Origin: Mycetohabitans endofungorum
GTDB taxonomy: Bacteria; Pseudomonadota; Gammaproteobacteria; Burkholderiales; Burkholderiaceae
Assembly: GCF_002927045.1 (NCBI RefSeq)
Contig: NZ_PRDW01000006.1
Coordinates: 124,001 to 188,000 of the forward strand
Direction of reading: 5' to 3'
DNA length: 64,000 nt
Part shown: positions 1-9,007 of the stretch, in pieces
Layout: each line of letters starts with the position of its first letter
How positions within the stretch are numbered: position 1 is the stretch's first letter
Position numbers and translations under genes: made by a program
The notes under the pieces: generated by a model
Told to the model about the DNA's origin: nothing
The model's input: only the letters and a program-made list of their open reading frames with translations
Databases searched by the model: none

Positions 1-1026
1 ACCGCATGCCGCACATGTCGATGGCAGTGCGACGAAACCGTCAACAGCGGTACCAATCGACGCAATTTCCTCATGGGTGAGGCGGCCAGCCAGCGCCAGG
101 TCGGCAACTAATTTGCCAAGTGTCGACGGTACGCCCGCTTGTACGCGGAACTGCTCTATTTGCCGACTCAATCGGTCAACTTCGTCTGACTTTGTATCCA
201 GTTGGTTTTGCAGCGTGTCGGCACGCGCCTTGATTGCCGCTAGTTGCTGGACATGCTCGAATTCCTTACGACTTTGCTCGCGCAAGCCGGCTTGGTACGA
301 AGACGCGGCTGAACGTAGCGTGTCCAGTTCGACCAACAACGGCTTGACTCGGCGCTCAGCGTTCGCGATGGCGTCCTTGATCTCGGCCGCGTAGTGCTCG
401 GTGCGGGCTTTCAACTCGGTCTGTAGTGCCTCAACTTTATTGCGTAACGTCGAAATCTTTGTTTCGCTATCCGCCAACCGGCCTTCCAGCAAGACCACTT
501 GTTCGTGCGCCCGTCTGGCCATGGCCCGTTCGGTTGCCAGCCGCTCGGCCGATTCTCCTTCTTTGAGTGCTGCACCAGCCCATGCGTCATGATGCCGTTG
601 CAATTCGGCACGGGCATGCTCATACAATAGCTGCGCATCTCGGGCTTTTTGCTCTGCTGCGGCGATAGTCTGTTGCATCTCGACACGTTTTTGCGCGAGT
701 TCATCCCGTGCTGCAGCAAGTGCGGCATCGTAAAGGCCGCGAAGCAGTTCGCCAGCGGTGCTGTGCAGCGCTGGCGGCAGTACACCGGCATCGATCCGCA
801 CCTTTGACGTGTCGCGTACTCGCTCCCAGAAAAACTCGATATCTTTCGGAATGTCACTGGCGCTGCCGACACCGGTCAATTCTCGGACGTTGGCTAGTGT
901 CGGGCGGACCGCGTGATCGAAAAATAGACGCTTACACGCATGCAGCGACAATTCGCGACGCCGGGCGCCCTGCGCTTTCAAGCTCTGCAGTTCTTCCCGT
1001 ATCACCTGCTTCTCTTCGTCATTCAT
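1..1026 (-). CDS. kfrA: KfrA-like plasmid DNA-binding coiled-coil protein (C-terminus cut by window edge)
   Basis: Read on the minus strand this frame is open from 1026 to the window edge (342 codons, no stop seen). The N-terminal ~100 residues look like the KfrA N-terminal DNA-binding domain, with a helix-turn-helix-like stretch (TLANVRELTGVGSASDI). After that comes a long Ala/Glu/Gln/Lys/Arg-rich coiled coil (about residues 110-290). KfrA proteins are plasmid-encoded DNA-binding, filament-forming proteins that autorepress and support stable inheritance. The place next to repA and parAB fits this. In-frame ATGs also exist at 1038 and 1062; none has a clear Shine-Dalgarno sequence, so the start is open. 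The C-terminal residues seen (STCAACG) suggest a cysteine pair near the edge. The family call is firm, the exact role inferred. Confidence 0.8.
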   Translation of the reverse strand, partial: MNDEEKQVIREELQSLKAQGARRRELSLHACKRLFFDHAVRPTLANVRELTGVGSASDIPKDIEFFWERVRDTSKVRIDAGVLPPALHSTAGELLRGLYDAALAAARDELAQKRVEMQQTIAAAEQKARDAQLLYEHARAELQRHHDAWAGAALKEGESAERLATERAMARRAHEQVVLLEGRLADSETKISTLRNKVEALQTELKARTEHYAAEIKDAIANAERRVKPLLVELDTLRSAASSYQAGLREQSRKEFEHVQQLAAIKARADTLQNQLDTKSDEVDRLSRQIEQFRVQAGVPSTLGKLVADLALAGRLTHEEIASIGTAVDGFVALPSTCAACG

Positions 1027-1163
1027 CGGAGCAAGCATAGCATGATCAATTGGAGCAATCATAACAAACTACGTAATTTTTGCTACCAATTTATTCGCTG
1101 AGTGTTGCTCTCCCCGCCATGGAGCTAGATCACCGTATTTTGAGTCAGAGGAACCAGGATCGG

Positions 1164-1249
1164 CGTGAAACATTAAGCAGGGTTGTCAGAAATACCCTTA
1201 TTTTCCAAGCACTTGGCGCACTTCACAGGATTTTTCTTAATGTTTCACG
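1164..1249. promoter_or_regulatory. 14-bp perfect inverted repeat upstream of the kfrA-like gene
   Basis: CGTGAAACATTAAG at 1164-1177 is matched by its exact reverse complement CTTAATGTTTCACG at 1236-1249, 58 bp apart. It lies in the space between kfrA (leftward) and the iterons. KfrA proteins are known to repress their own promoter through inverted repeats, so this is a candidate KfrA operator. The wide spacing could instead mean a looping site or a binding site for another regulator. The rest of 1063-1509 holds no convincing gene. Confidence 0.45.
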
Positions 1250-1509
1250 AGCCCGGTTAGCACAGTTGGTCAAGCTCGTTGATCCACGCTGGGCGCTCCC
1301 AGAGTTCTGACTAGCTAAAGAGAAAAAGTGTAGCGGTTGCTACTCCGATAATCGCAGTGGTGCAGGGCAACCGCAGTAGCATGTTATGCCATAGTTTTCT
1401 TCAGAGTCTCGCGGGTTTCTTGAGTCAGTTAATAGAAACACGTAGAAGTACCTTTAAAAACGTTAACGCCAGCTCAAACCCTTGTCCCGCATGGCTTTCC
1501 GGGCGACAA

Positions 1510-2797
1510 GGTGAGGGTTTTCGGGAACTCAGGTGAGACCTCACGGGATGCTACGGTGATGGGGTTCGGGGAGTCCGGTGAGGAGTGACGGGAAGCATCG
1601 TGAGCGGATTCGGGGGCAGGTCATGCAGCTTTGACGACTATAGGTGAGACTTTTCAGGAAGATACCCGCGTGGACCCCCAACTAGTAAAGCGTTGGTGCG
1701 GTGGAGTATTCGGTTGGAAAACATTACGGTGAGAGTTTTCAGGAGGCGGTGATCGACGTGTGGGGCTATCTCTCGTTGCTCAATTTTTAGGCAAGGTGAA
1801 GTTTTTCGGGACCAGAGCGCCTTCCAAGGTGAGCCAATACGGGAGTAGACGTAAGGTGGACGGCGTTCTGCGTATCGTGGCGCTGCAAAGGTGAGCTTTT
1901 TCGGGGGCGGTGGTTTTTCTCTTCCTCTGCGGATCATGGCTCGTCTCCGAACGGCATGAAGGCGTATTGAGCGGGACTTCAGTATGAATATTTCGCTGAA
2001 ATAAGCGTGGCGGCACCGTTAGGTGAGTCTTTTCGGGAGCCGGATTGCAGCTTAGGTAGGCCGCTCAGTGGGCGTTGCCGGGCGACAAGGTGAGATTTTA
2101 CAGGATCGGTCAGCGTGAGCATACAATGCCATTTCGGCCGTTCCGTTACGTGGGGTGAGCAGCCACTTTTCATGAAGTAGCTGATTTATAAGGGATTCCG
2201 AGTGCCGAATTATTGCCGTTACACTATGAAGGTGAGCTTTTTCGGGGCCTCAGAGCAGAAGGAGGGGGCACTGCCGCTGGGGTTGATGCTGCTCAATGTT
2301 TCTGCGTAAGGGTGAGGATTTTCGGGACCCATAGCGCGTGCTCCCGAAGTCGCATGCAGTTTTAACGGGTAGGTGCCCCTTTTTCGAGCGCTGTGATGAG
2401 CGTTTTCGGCGTGTTATATGGCCAATGACGGACCGTGGCGGCTTTCCTTTCGACAAAGGTGAGCGTTTTCGGGAGTTTCTGCCGCACAATAAGAGAGCGT
2501 TGTTCTGCCGATCCCCCGCCAGCGTGGCGCAGATCGTCGATCAATGGTGAGCGTTTTCAGGAAAGGCTTGCAATAAACCCTTGTTTATCTGCGATCGTAA
2601 TAAAAACCGCTTTAAGGACAAGGACATGCAGTCCATCTCAGCCAGCGTATGAATTTCGCGACAGGTCAAAGGTGAGGATTTTCGGGACTCAATTTTAGGG
2701 TTCGTAGAGGTGGAGGCGGTTATGCATACGTCTGCAGCCTCGACTACAAGCGGCGTCACCGTATCAGCCTGATTTTCAAAGGTGAGAATCTTCGGGG
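1510..2797 (+). repeat. Iteron field: at least 18 direct repeats, consensus GGTGAGNNTTTTCGGGA
   Basis: Seventeen-bp iterons start at 1510, 1532, 1555, 1577, 1599, 1643, 1728, 1795, 1828, 1890, 2022, 2089, 2231, 2311, 2458, 2546, 2671 and 2781, all in the same direction as repA. The best copies read GGTGAGCTTTTTCGGGG. Weaker copies occur near 1855, 2394 and 2807. The first five sit 22-23 bp apart, about two helical turns; later ones are spread out, some by multiples of 22 bp (132, 88, 110). Iterons directly upstream of a Rep_3 initiator gene mark a vegetative origin where Rep binds. Long ORFs that cross this region are chance products of the repeats and are not annotated. Confidence 0.92.
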
Positions 2798-2830
2798 GGA
2801 CATCGCGGTGAGGTGGGTATTTTCGCGGCG

Positions 2831-2875
2831 TCTCACCCATCAGGGGTGAGACGATGGATGTAGACGGCTCTCACC
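2831..2875. promoter_or_regulatory. Inverted half-iterons in the repA leader (candidate RepA operator)
   Basis: TCTCACCC (2831-2838) and GGGTGAGA (2844-2851) form a perfect 8-bp inverted repeat with a 5-bp spacer; a third TCTCACC lies at 2869-2875. The arms match the GGTGAG end of the iteron. In iteron plasmids Rep monomers bind direct iterons, while Rep dimers bind inverted half-sites in the rep promoter and repress it. The position 43-87 bp before the repA start fits such an operator. Confidence 0.65.
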
Positions 2876-2917
2876 ATAGCGGGTATTCTTCAAGCAACCA
2901 CTGTCCGGACCTGACAC

Positions 2918-4264
2918 ATGGCCACCCGCGTTGCAAAGAAGAAGACCGATGTCGTCAGCCCGAACTCCTCGGAGTTGCGCAAGGCCGTCGAAGCCATCGC
3001 GATTCAGCCCAAGAACGGTAAGATTACCTTGCTGACTCGCAAGCTGTTCAATGTGCTGTTGGCTGTCGCGCAGCAAGCCGATGAGTCGGGCGACACCTAT
3101 CGAGCGTTGCTTTCGGATATCGTCGCAAATTCCGCGTTCGACTCTAATGACACGGCGCTGGTCAAGGAACATTTGCGTCGGATGGTATCGGTGCAGGTCG
3201 AATGGAGCACTGGGACATCGAGCCAGAAACCGGGGCGCAAGTGGGGCATCTCAACGTTGATCGCGGACGCCGAAATTCTCGAGGATGCGACTACCCGGCG
3301 CGTATGGGTCGAATTTTCGTTCGCTCCGAAGATCAAGAAGAAGCTTCTCGACCCGGTCCAGTATGCCCGCCTGAGCCTGCAGTTCCAAAGCCAACTGCGT
3401 AGCAGTGCCGGGTTGGCGCTGTATGAGATCTGCGTACGCTACTTAACCAATCCAAGCCATCTTACGATGCGTGAGCCATGGGAGTGGTGGCGTCCCATCT
3501 TGTCCGGAACACCGGACTCGGAGGCTGGCGATGAAGCCAAGCGCGAATACAAGTATTTCAAGCGCGATTATCTTCGTCCTGCCATCGCGGAAGTAAATGC
3601 GGTAACCAATATCAATGTCGAATTGATCGAGCATCGTGAAGGACGGCGTGTATCGGAAATCCAGTTCCGAGTAGCGGAGCGCAAGCAACCGATGCTGGCG
3701 CTCGATGAACATCCAAACGTGTTCGACAGCACGCTGGTCGATCGCATGGTCAAGCTCGGTATTCCGTTAAAAGAGGCGCAGACGCTGTACGCCGACAGTG
3801 AAGAAAATCGCATTCGCGCCGCGTTGCAGATGACCGAACAACGGATGCGCAGCACGACGCTGCCTGCGGTACGCAGTGCTGCGGCGCTGTTCAAGGACGC
3901 CCTGAAGAAAGGCTACGCGCCGCCGGTCGAGGAAGTCCCAACGCTGCAAGTTAAGAAGGTCGCTGGAGAAGAGGATCCAAAAACCCGGCTATTGGCTGAA
4001 TACGCTGCGTATCGTCGCAAACAGGCGCGTGAGCTTTATGACGAGCAGGATGATGCGGGGCGGGATCTCGCCCGGAAATCATTCGAGGACGAAGCGTTGC
4101 CGGGTCTGGGTGCTCACCTGCGGGACGAATGGCGTAAGCGTGGCATCGCGTCAAAGATCGCCGAGACGGCCTTTTTTGATTGGCTGGCGCTGAAAACGTG
4201 GGGCGAGCCGACGGATGGCGACCTGCTCGCGTTCACGTTGAATCACGCACGCGCCGCGGCATAA
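2918..4264 (+). CDS. repA: Replication initiator protein, Rep_3 family
   Basis: 448 residues. The first ~250 match the Rep_3 (initiator replication protein, PF01051) fold of two winged helices: a first domain around ITLLTRKLFNVLLAVAQQ and a second around LSLQFQSQLRSSAGLALYEI, then the W-rich stretch EPWEWWRPILSG and YKYFKRDYLRPAIAEVN. The C-terminal ~190 residues are charged and helical, longer than in small plasmid Reps, as seen in large beta-proteobacterial replicons. It would bind the upstream iterons and open the origin. The start at 2918 gives the family N-terminus; its ribosome site is weak. The gene faces parB and ends 38 bp from it. Control is probably by the inverted half-iterons just upstream. 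Confidence 0.92.
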   Translation: MATRVAKKKTDVVSPNSSELRKAVEAIAIQPKNGKITLLTRKLFNVLLAVAQQADESGDTYRALLSDIVANSAFDSNDTALVKEHLRRMVSVQVEWSTGTSSQKPGRKWGISTLIADAEILEDATTRRVWVEFSFAPKIKKKLLDPVQYARLSLQFQSQLRSSAGLALYEICVRYLTNPSHLTMREPWEWWRPILSGTPDSEAGDEAKREYKYFKRDYLRPAIAEVNAVTNINVELIEHREGRRVSEIQFRVAERKQPMLALDEHPNVFDSTLVDRMVKLGIPLKEAQTLYADSEENRIRAALQMTEQRMRSTTLPAVRSAAALFKDALKKGYAPPVEEVPTLQVKKVAGEEDPKTRLLAEYAAYRRKQARELYDEQDDAGRDLARKSFEDEALPGLGAHLRDEWRKRGIASKIAETAFFDWLALKTWGEPTDGDLLAFTLNHARAAA

Positions 4265-4302
4265 TCGTCTTGCGGAATGCTGCCGGTGGCGCGTGCGGGG
4301 TG

Positions 4303-5406
4303 TTACGCGTCGGTTGTGTTGGCGCCGCGGCCGTCGGTGTCCGAGGTTTTTGGCATCAATAGCGCTTCGATCTGTGCCAGCAATTCGTCGCGCTTTTCCC
4401 GTGCCAATCCCTTCAACTTCAACTCAAGGCGGTCGTCACCATATGACTTTAGGTCGCCAAGCGTCGCTCCGCCGACTTTGATTTCCAGCCGTTGCGCGTA
4501 GCGCTGCCGGCGCAGCGGCTTGGGCGCGTCACTAGACACTGCCCTGCCCTTGACGATATCGGCAACTTGCCGGGTGCTGAGGTCGTCGGCGACGATTTTG
4601 TTGATCAATCGAAGCGTGGCATCTGTACCCTTTGCGGAATGATATCGAGCAACTTGGTACGCCATGTTAGAGCCAAACCGATCCGGCCTAGCTACCATTT
4701 CCTGCATGACGGCTTCCGGGAGTTTCGCAATGCCTAATGCGACGGCAACTGTCGACTCATCGATGCCGAGATGCTCGGCAAGTTCGCGTTGACTTTGGAA
4801 ATGCTGCTCATCGAGAAAGCGTCGCCATACGATTGCGTTGTCGAAGACTGTTTGCGAGTCCCGCTGGACGTTCAAATCATAGCCGAGCTTATAGCTCTCA
4901 ATGCCAATGGGCAAGTCTACGACGATTGCCCTGACACTTTCCTTGTTGGCTTCTCTCAATGCCCGCACGCGGCGGCCGCCGTCACTGACGAAGAATGTAC
5001 CGGGGTTTTGATGATCCGGAATGACGTGAATGGCCTGCTGCTGACCTTGCTTGGCAAGATTCACGGCAAGTTCGGCAATCGACGACTTCAGGTAGAAATG
5101 GCGCGGATTGAAGGGACTGGGTTTGATCGCTTTCAGTGGTAGCTCAATGACCTGTCCCGGCGTGTATCCATTTGCGGTACGCCACGCGCGGTACGCCGCC
5201 GATTCGTTAGGGTCCGGGGTGACGGTCTCGGACGGATCAGGCGCCCCGTCCTTTTTAGCAATCGTGACCGGTTCGGGCGTATCGGGGCTACTGGGCTGCT
5301 TGACCCACGTGTCGATCGCGTTGAGACGTTCCAGTGCCGTTCGCTTTTCGCTGGTTGTCGTATCCGGCCGTGCCTGGAAGCCTCGGGCGAGTTGAGAGGG
5401 TTTCAT
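4303..5406 (-). CDS. parB: ParB-family partition protein
   Basis: 367 residues. A ParB/Spo0J N-terminal domain begins near residue 80 (VIELPLKAIKPSPFNPR), with the nucleotide-binding patch SDGGRRVRAL corresponding to the GERRxRA box. The helix-turn-helix region follows (SQRELAEHLGIDESTVAVAL). A basic C-terminal dimerisation region closes the protein. It binds parS and recruits ParA to segregate the replicon. It lies 24 bp downstream of parA on the same strand; that gap holds both a parS-like palindrome and the ribosome site AAAGGAG. The first ~75 residues are a disordered, charged extension. Confidence 0.94.
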   Translation of the reverse strand: MKPSQLARGFQARPDTTTSEKRTALERLNAIDTWVKQPSSPDTPEPVTIAKKDGAPDPSETVTPDPNESAAYRAWRTANGYTPGQVIELPLKAIKPSPFNPRHFYLKSSIAELAVNLAKQGQQQAIHVIPDHQNPGTFFVSDGGRRVRALREANKESVRAIVVDLPIGIESYKLGYDLNVQRDSQTVFDNAIVWRRFLDEQHFQSQRELAEHLGIDESTVAVALGIAKLPEAVMQEMVARPDRFGSNMAYQVARYHSAKGTDATLRLINKIVADDLSTRQVADIVKGRAVSSDAPKPLRRQRYAQRLEIKVGGATLGDLKSYGDDRLELKLKGLAREKRDELLAQIEALLMPKTSDTDGRGANTTDA

Positions 5407-5413
5407 ACGGCTC

Positions 5414-5429
5414 CTTTATGCGCATAAAG
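5414..5429. promoter_or_regulatory. parS-like palindrome 1: CTTTATGCGCATAAAG
   Basis: Perfect 16-bp palindrome in the gap between parA and parB. Its edge overlaps the parB Shine-Dalgarno sequence, so ParB bound here could also affect its own translation or transcript. From memory it differs only at the outer bases from the parS type described for second replicons of Burkholderia (core TTTATGCGCATAAA). Confidence 0.85.
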
Positions 5430-6089
5430 TCACTGCAACAGCGCCGCGATTTCATCGGCGCAGGCTCGGATTTCGGCGCTTGCCAGCTTGGCGCCACGGT
5501 CCGACATTTGCAGGACGGTTTGTCCCAATGCCATCGCCTGCTTGTAGCACTCTCGGGTAGGGATCTGAGTCTTCAGAAGTGGGAAGCCGAGTTCCTCGAG
5601 CGCGCGTTTCAATTCGCGTGTCAGCATCCGTTTTTCTTCGGTCTTGTTGAGGAGGAAGACGGCTTTCAAATCTTCGTTCATTGTCTGCGCTTGCTGGATC
5701 AGCTTGACCAGACCAACGCTCGACCAATAGTCGGCTGGCGACGACGACGTTGGCACAACCGCGATACTGGCCGCCAGCAGTACGACGCCGGAGACCTTCT
5801 CTGTGATCGATGGCGGGCAATCCACAATGATGAGATCGTAATCATTGACGAATTTCTTGATTTCTCTATGGATTTGGCCGCCTGCTTCCGCTAAGTTCAC
5901 AATCGGGAACGGAATGCCTGATTCTTCACTGGCGGCGCTAGACCAGTGGACCAACGTATTTTGCCCGTCCGCGTCGACGACCAAAACTTTCTTTTCTCTT
6001 TCGTGGAACGCTGCGCCAAGATGCATTGCGATCGTGCTCTTGCCCACGCCCCCCTTCTGCTGAGTAACCGCAATGATTTCAGCTGCCAC
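5430..6089 (-). CDS. parA: ParA-family partition ATPase
   Basis: 219 residues, the short ParA type without an N-terminal DNA-binding domain. The deviant Walker A motif is QQKGGVGKST at residues 10-19, followed by VLVVDADGQN and the Walker B region YDLIIVDCPPS. It hydrolyses ATP to move ParB-parS complexes. The start is GTG at 6089, preceded by GGGAG at good spacing. It is the first gene of the parA-parB operon; parS-like palindromes lie both upstream (6177-6190) and just downstream. Confidence 0.95.
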   Translation of the reverse strand: MAAEIIAVTQQKGGVGKSTIAMHLGAAFHEREKKVLVVDADGQNTLVHWSSAASEESGIPFPIVNLAEAGGQIHREIKKFVNDYDLIIVDCPPSITEKVSGVVLLAASIAVVPTSSSPADYWSSVGLVKLIQQAQTMNEDLKAVFLLNKTEEKRMLTRELKRALEELGFPLLKTQIPTRECYKQAMALGQTVLQMSDRGAKLASAEIRACADEIAALLQ

Positions 6090-6175
6090 TCGTTACTCCC
6101 TTAGATAAACTTTAAGGAGTATATCGGAATTTGCGATTGAAAATCCATAGTTCGGAGGATGTTGTTTAGCCGAGA

Positions 6176-6190
6176 CTTTATGCGCATAAA
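6176..6190. promoter_or_regulatory. parS-like palindrome 2 upstream of parA
   Basis: CTTTATGCGCATAAA; the inner 14 bp (6177-6190, TTTATGCGCATAAA) are a perfect palindrome, and only the last outer base differs from copy 1. It sits 87 bp upstream of the parA start, where ParB or ParA binding could both anchor segregation and autoregulate the operon. Confidence 0.85.
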
Positions 6191-7140
6191 TTAGGACGGG
6201 GGACTCAGAGGCAGGCAGGCGGGCGTCGCGTGCGCTGCCTATGTGGTGGTCGACAAGGTACGGTTTGACGGAGCCCGCCTGCCGGTCGGGGGCGAGTAAC
6301 AGCGGCATCGGCGACGGCTTGTCTGATTGTTTTGTAAAGGGTGTCTTGGGACTTACTGATAGTTGCGTTATATCAGAAGCCGAATGGCTGGAGTCGCTTG
6401 GTCTATCCAACCGATCCAGGTAACCACCAATAGGTCTCACTGACAGTGAATGCTGTGCACTCCTGGAGGATGTGATTTGACAGCCTATTGGCGATAAGAT
6501 ATTCGATGCTCGACGATTTCCTCTTTGCCGCGGCGAATGCTCTGTCAGCTTTGATCGGACATGATTTCCGATACGCAGGGGAGTGGTGCGGAGGCCATGT
6601 CAAGGGGCGGGTCAGTGGCTTTTGCATGAATCGTGAGCATGCGGTGAAACTAAGGCATGTGTTGATCTCCAGCTGCGAAGCAAAGCCAACGTTTTGGCGA
6701 GACGTTTTGCGTGGGAGTACCAGAGATCGACGTCAAAAGCTAACTCCAGTCGCCAAGGCAGACGGAATGGGTGAACGGCTGCCACAATACATACGGTACT
6801 GACTTTATGCGCATAAAGCTTTGTCTCCCCTATTGGTTCGATGCACTCCTAGAGATCAGTCATTCATCGCTGCCGCTGGTAACCAGGGATTTGATGCAGT
6901 ATTGCTTTACTACGCAGTGGCTAATTCTCACGTGCCACAATTGGCTCTAACATCACAGGTCTCAACGATCGCTTTCATTCGATTTATATCGACGTGGTTT
7001 AATTTTTATAAAATTATATTGCTGATAGCACTGCGGATAAGCGTTCGCAATGGTGCGATGTGTGACGTGCGTGCTTGCAGGCTATTCACAGTGCACAATG
7101 ATGCCCTTCATTTTCTCATCATGTCGTGACCGAGGTATCC
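6191..7140. other. Non-coding stretch right of parA with one parS-like site
   Basis: No convincing gene. A 104-codon frame (6488-6802, TTG start) has no recognisable domain and poor start signals. The sequence becomes AT-rich toward 7000-7030. The third parS-like palindrome (6803-6818) is the only clear element. Confidence 0.5.
6803..6818. promoter_or_regulatory. parS-like palindrome 3: CTTTATGCGCATAAAG
   Basis: Perfect 16-bp copy, identical to copy 1, about 0.6 kb from copy 2 and 1.4 kb from copy 1. It is followed by CTT, a flank shared with the distant imperfect copy at 23085. Confidence 0.88.
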
Positions 7141-7497
7141 ATGATTACGATTTACCATAATCCCCGTTGTTCGAAATCACGCGTCGCCTACGCCTTGCTG
7201 GTTGACGAATTGGCAGGACGCGAGGAAGTCCGAACGGTCGAATATTTGAAAACACCCCCTACACTCGACGATTTGAAACAGCTGCATGCATTGTTGGGTG
7301 TGCCGGTGCGCGAAATGATCCGGGATAATGAGCCGACTTTCGCCGAACTTGGGTTGGACGATACCTCGCTATCTGAGGACGCGCTTCTCAAAGCGGTTTC
7401 CGACCATCCGGTATTGTTGCAACGCCCGATTGTTGTTCGCGATTCCCGGGCTGTGATCGGACGGCCGCCCGAGCAGATCGCCACACTGTTCGATTAA
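7141..7497 (+). CDS. ArsC-like reductase (glutaredoxin-type arsenate reductase family)
   Basis: 118 residues. The N-terminal MITIYHNPRCSKSR carries the family's redox cysteine in the CxxS-type loop. The arginines typical of ArsC oxyanion binding are visible in VREMIRDNE, QRPIVV and IGRPPE. Such proteins reduce arsenate with glutathione and glutaredoxin, though many short members of this kind (YfgD-like) have no proven arsenate activity. The start at 7141 is chosen because GAGG lies 5 nt upstream; an earlier GTG-type start at 7126 has no such site. No arsR, arsB or acr3 gene is nearby, so a role in arsenic resistance is not supported by context. Confidence 0.85.
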   Translation: MITIYHNPRCSKSRVAYALLVDELAGREEVRTVEYLKTPPTLDDLKQLHALLGVPVREMIRDNEPTFAELGLDDTSLSEDALLKAVSDHPVLLQRPIVVRDSRAVIGRPPEQIATLFD

Positions 7498-8190
7498 GCG
7501 ACGCCAGCTTTGACAGGTATCGCCAACGTGCTTGCACGAATACATCTGGTGTCAGTATAAGAATCCGATAACAGTTGGCAGCGTGCAATCGAGGAACAGC
7601 GTGAGCGCATTGCGTTGGCCCTGCCCCGCACACTTGGCACGACGAGAGATGGGCCTTGATCTGTTGATCGATGACTGCCTGTGGCCAATGGAGCAAACAC
7701 TGGAGTTTGAGTGTTTCACAGTAGTAGGCAACAGATGCCATCGTTACATTTCCGTCTCCGGCCTAGACTATTTCTGCTCGTGCGCCGTGACGCTGACCTG
7801 TGCCGCCTGTTCGAGTCCCGGCGCTATGTGCGATTCTCAAGCGCATGCCGGCTGCAGGTATTGCGGCACAGTATGACAAGCTGAAACGTATGCTGGCGAC
7901 TGTGGAGCAGCCAGCTCCTCGCATATTTATAACAACATCATGTGTAGCGGATAGCGCAGGCGCTTCAGTCTCTTGGCAATGCCAGCGGCGGGTTTGTTTT
8001 TGGTTTCGGCATAGCTGCCGCTGAGTTTCGGTAACTTTCAAGGCTTGCCCGATCGCCAACTTCGCTCTCAATAACGAGATAGGAGGGGATACCGGATATT
8101 GCATGGCCAAGCTTTGTCAATGGCGTGACACTTGGGATGTTAAAATTCAATGTTAATCGCTCGATGACCGATGGCAGGCCGTTTCACGCA
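7498..8190. other. No recognisable gene
   Basis: About 690 bp with only short overlapping frames and no family resemblance that I can support. It probably holds decayed sequence, as the neighbouring pseudogene suggests. Confidence 0.4.
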
Positions 8191-8908
8191 TTAAGGCAGT
8201 AGCTTACTCAACGCTTGCTTCAACTCGTCGCTTCCTTGGGCCTTGGGGATCTCCCGTTTTACGCGGATTTTATAAATAAGTTTTATATTATTGTCATTGT
8301 CGAATGCTTTCAATAACCTGTCAGAGTGAAACTGGGAGGTCGAATTTGCAATGATTTGCGCCGCAGACGAAACGCTTAAAACGCCTCGCTTATCGCGGTG
8401 TCGCTGTCTTGCCTATGCGAGTTCGTTTGGGTGTTGCGCAAGCTCTACGGCTTTAATCACACCGATATCATCGCTGTAATTCGCGTGTTGGCTGCGACAC
8501 AGAAGGTTGTCATAAACTGGCTTGCCGTCGAGATAAAAAGGCGGTGGTTTTATTAAACCAGCACGGACATACGATGTAACGGCCATAGACTGACCGTTTG
8601 CTCGCACCGGTACTTCGTTTCGAAAGGCTGACAGTGAACTTGGGCTGAATATTAAAAACTGCTGGTGCATAGGCCGTGCGGCGGAACTGTAAGCTCGTTC
8701 CGCGCAGCACGAGACGATCTAGACGTACAGCATGGACGAGATCGCTCAGATGGGATAGACGGCCGGTTTTGCTCGCGTGGGTGGGCTGGACGGACGACAT
8801 GTAGCCGTTTGCCGAGACCTTGTTCGTGGCGCAATAATAGTCGTCGCGACGGCGAGACAGCGTCATCGAGTGATGCACCGACAAGCTTGCTAGGGCCTCG
8901 CCCGGCAT
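8191..8908 (-). pseudogene. Broken gene of unknown function (frameshift plus nonsense codon)
   Basis: Three minus-strand segments join into one plausible protein of about 235 residues. The first runs from ATG at 8908 (MPGEALASLSVHHSMTL) to near 8630. A frameshift then moves to the frame reading SAFRNEVPVRANGQSM, which ends at an in-frame TAG (8413-8415). The same frame continues sensibly past the stop (RDKRGVLSVSSAAQII, then IKLIYKIRVKREIPKAQG) to a TAA at 8191-8193. The natural codon pattern and amino-acid make-up on both sides of the stop support a once-intact gene. I do not recognise the family. The product would be soluble, without signal peptide. Confidence 0.5.
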
Positions 8909-9007
8909 GTTCGCAATGCCGTCGCTTCGAGGAAGCGATAGACTAATTGACCAGGTGCCAATACGAGCACCCCATTGCTGGGGTTCCCGTCTGCGAAAGG
9001 GCCGGCG

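Noticed and set aside
1252-1276. tRNA-like start (GCCCGGTTAGCACAGTTGGT)
   Set aside because: It resembles an acceptor and D-arm, but the D-stem does not pair and no anticodon arm, T-arm or matching 3' acceptor follows.
6488-6802. 104-codon plus-strand frame right of parA
   Set aside because: TTG start without a good ribosome site, no domain, and it ends at a parS-like palindrome; kept as non-coding.
7141-7497. Arsenic resistance operon
   Set aside because: Only a single ArsC-like gene exists, without arsR or an arsenite exporter nearby.
7809-7822. GTTCGAGTCCCGGC resembling a tRNA T-loop
   Set aside because: The T-stem does not pair and no other arms are found around it.
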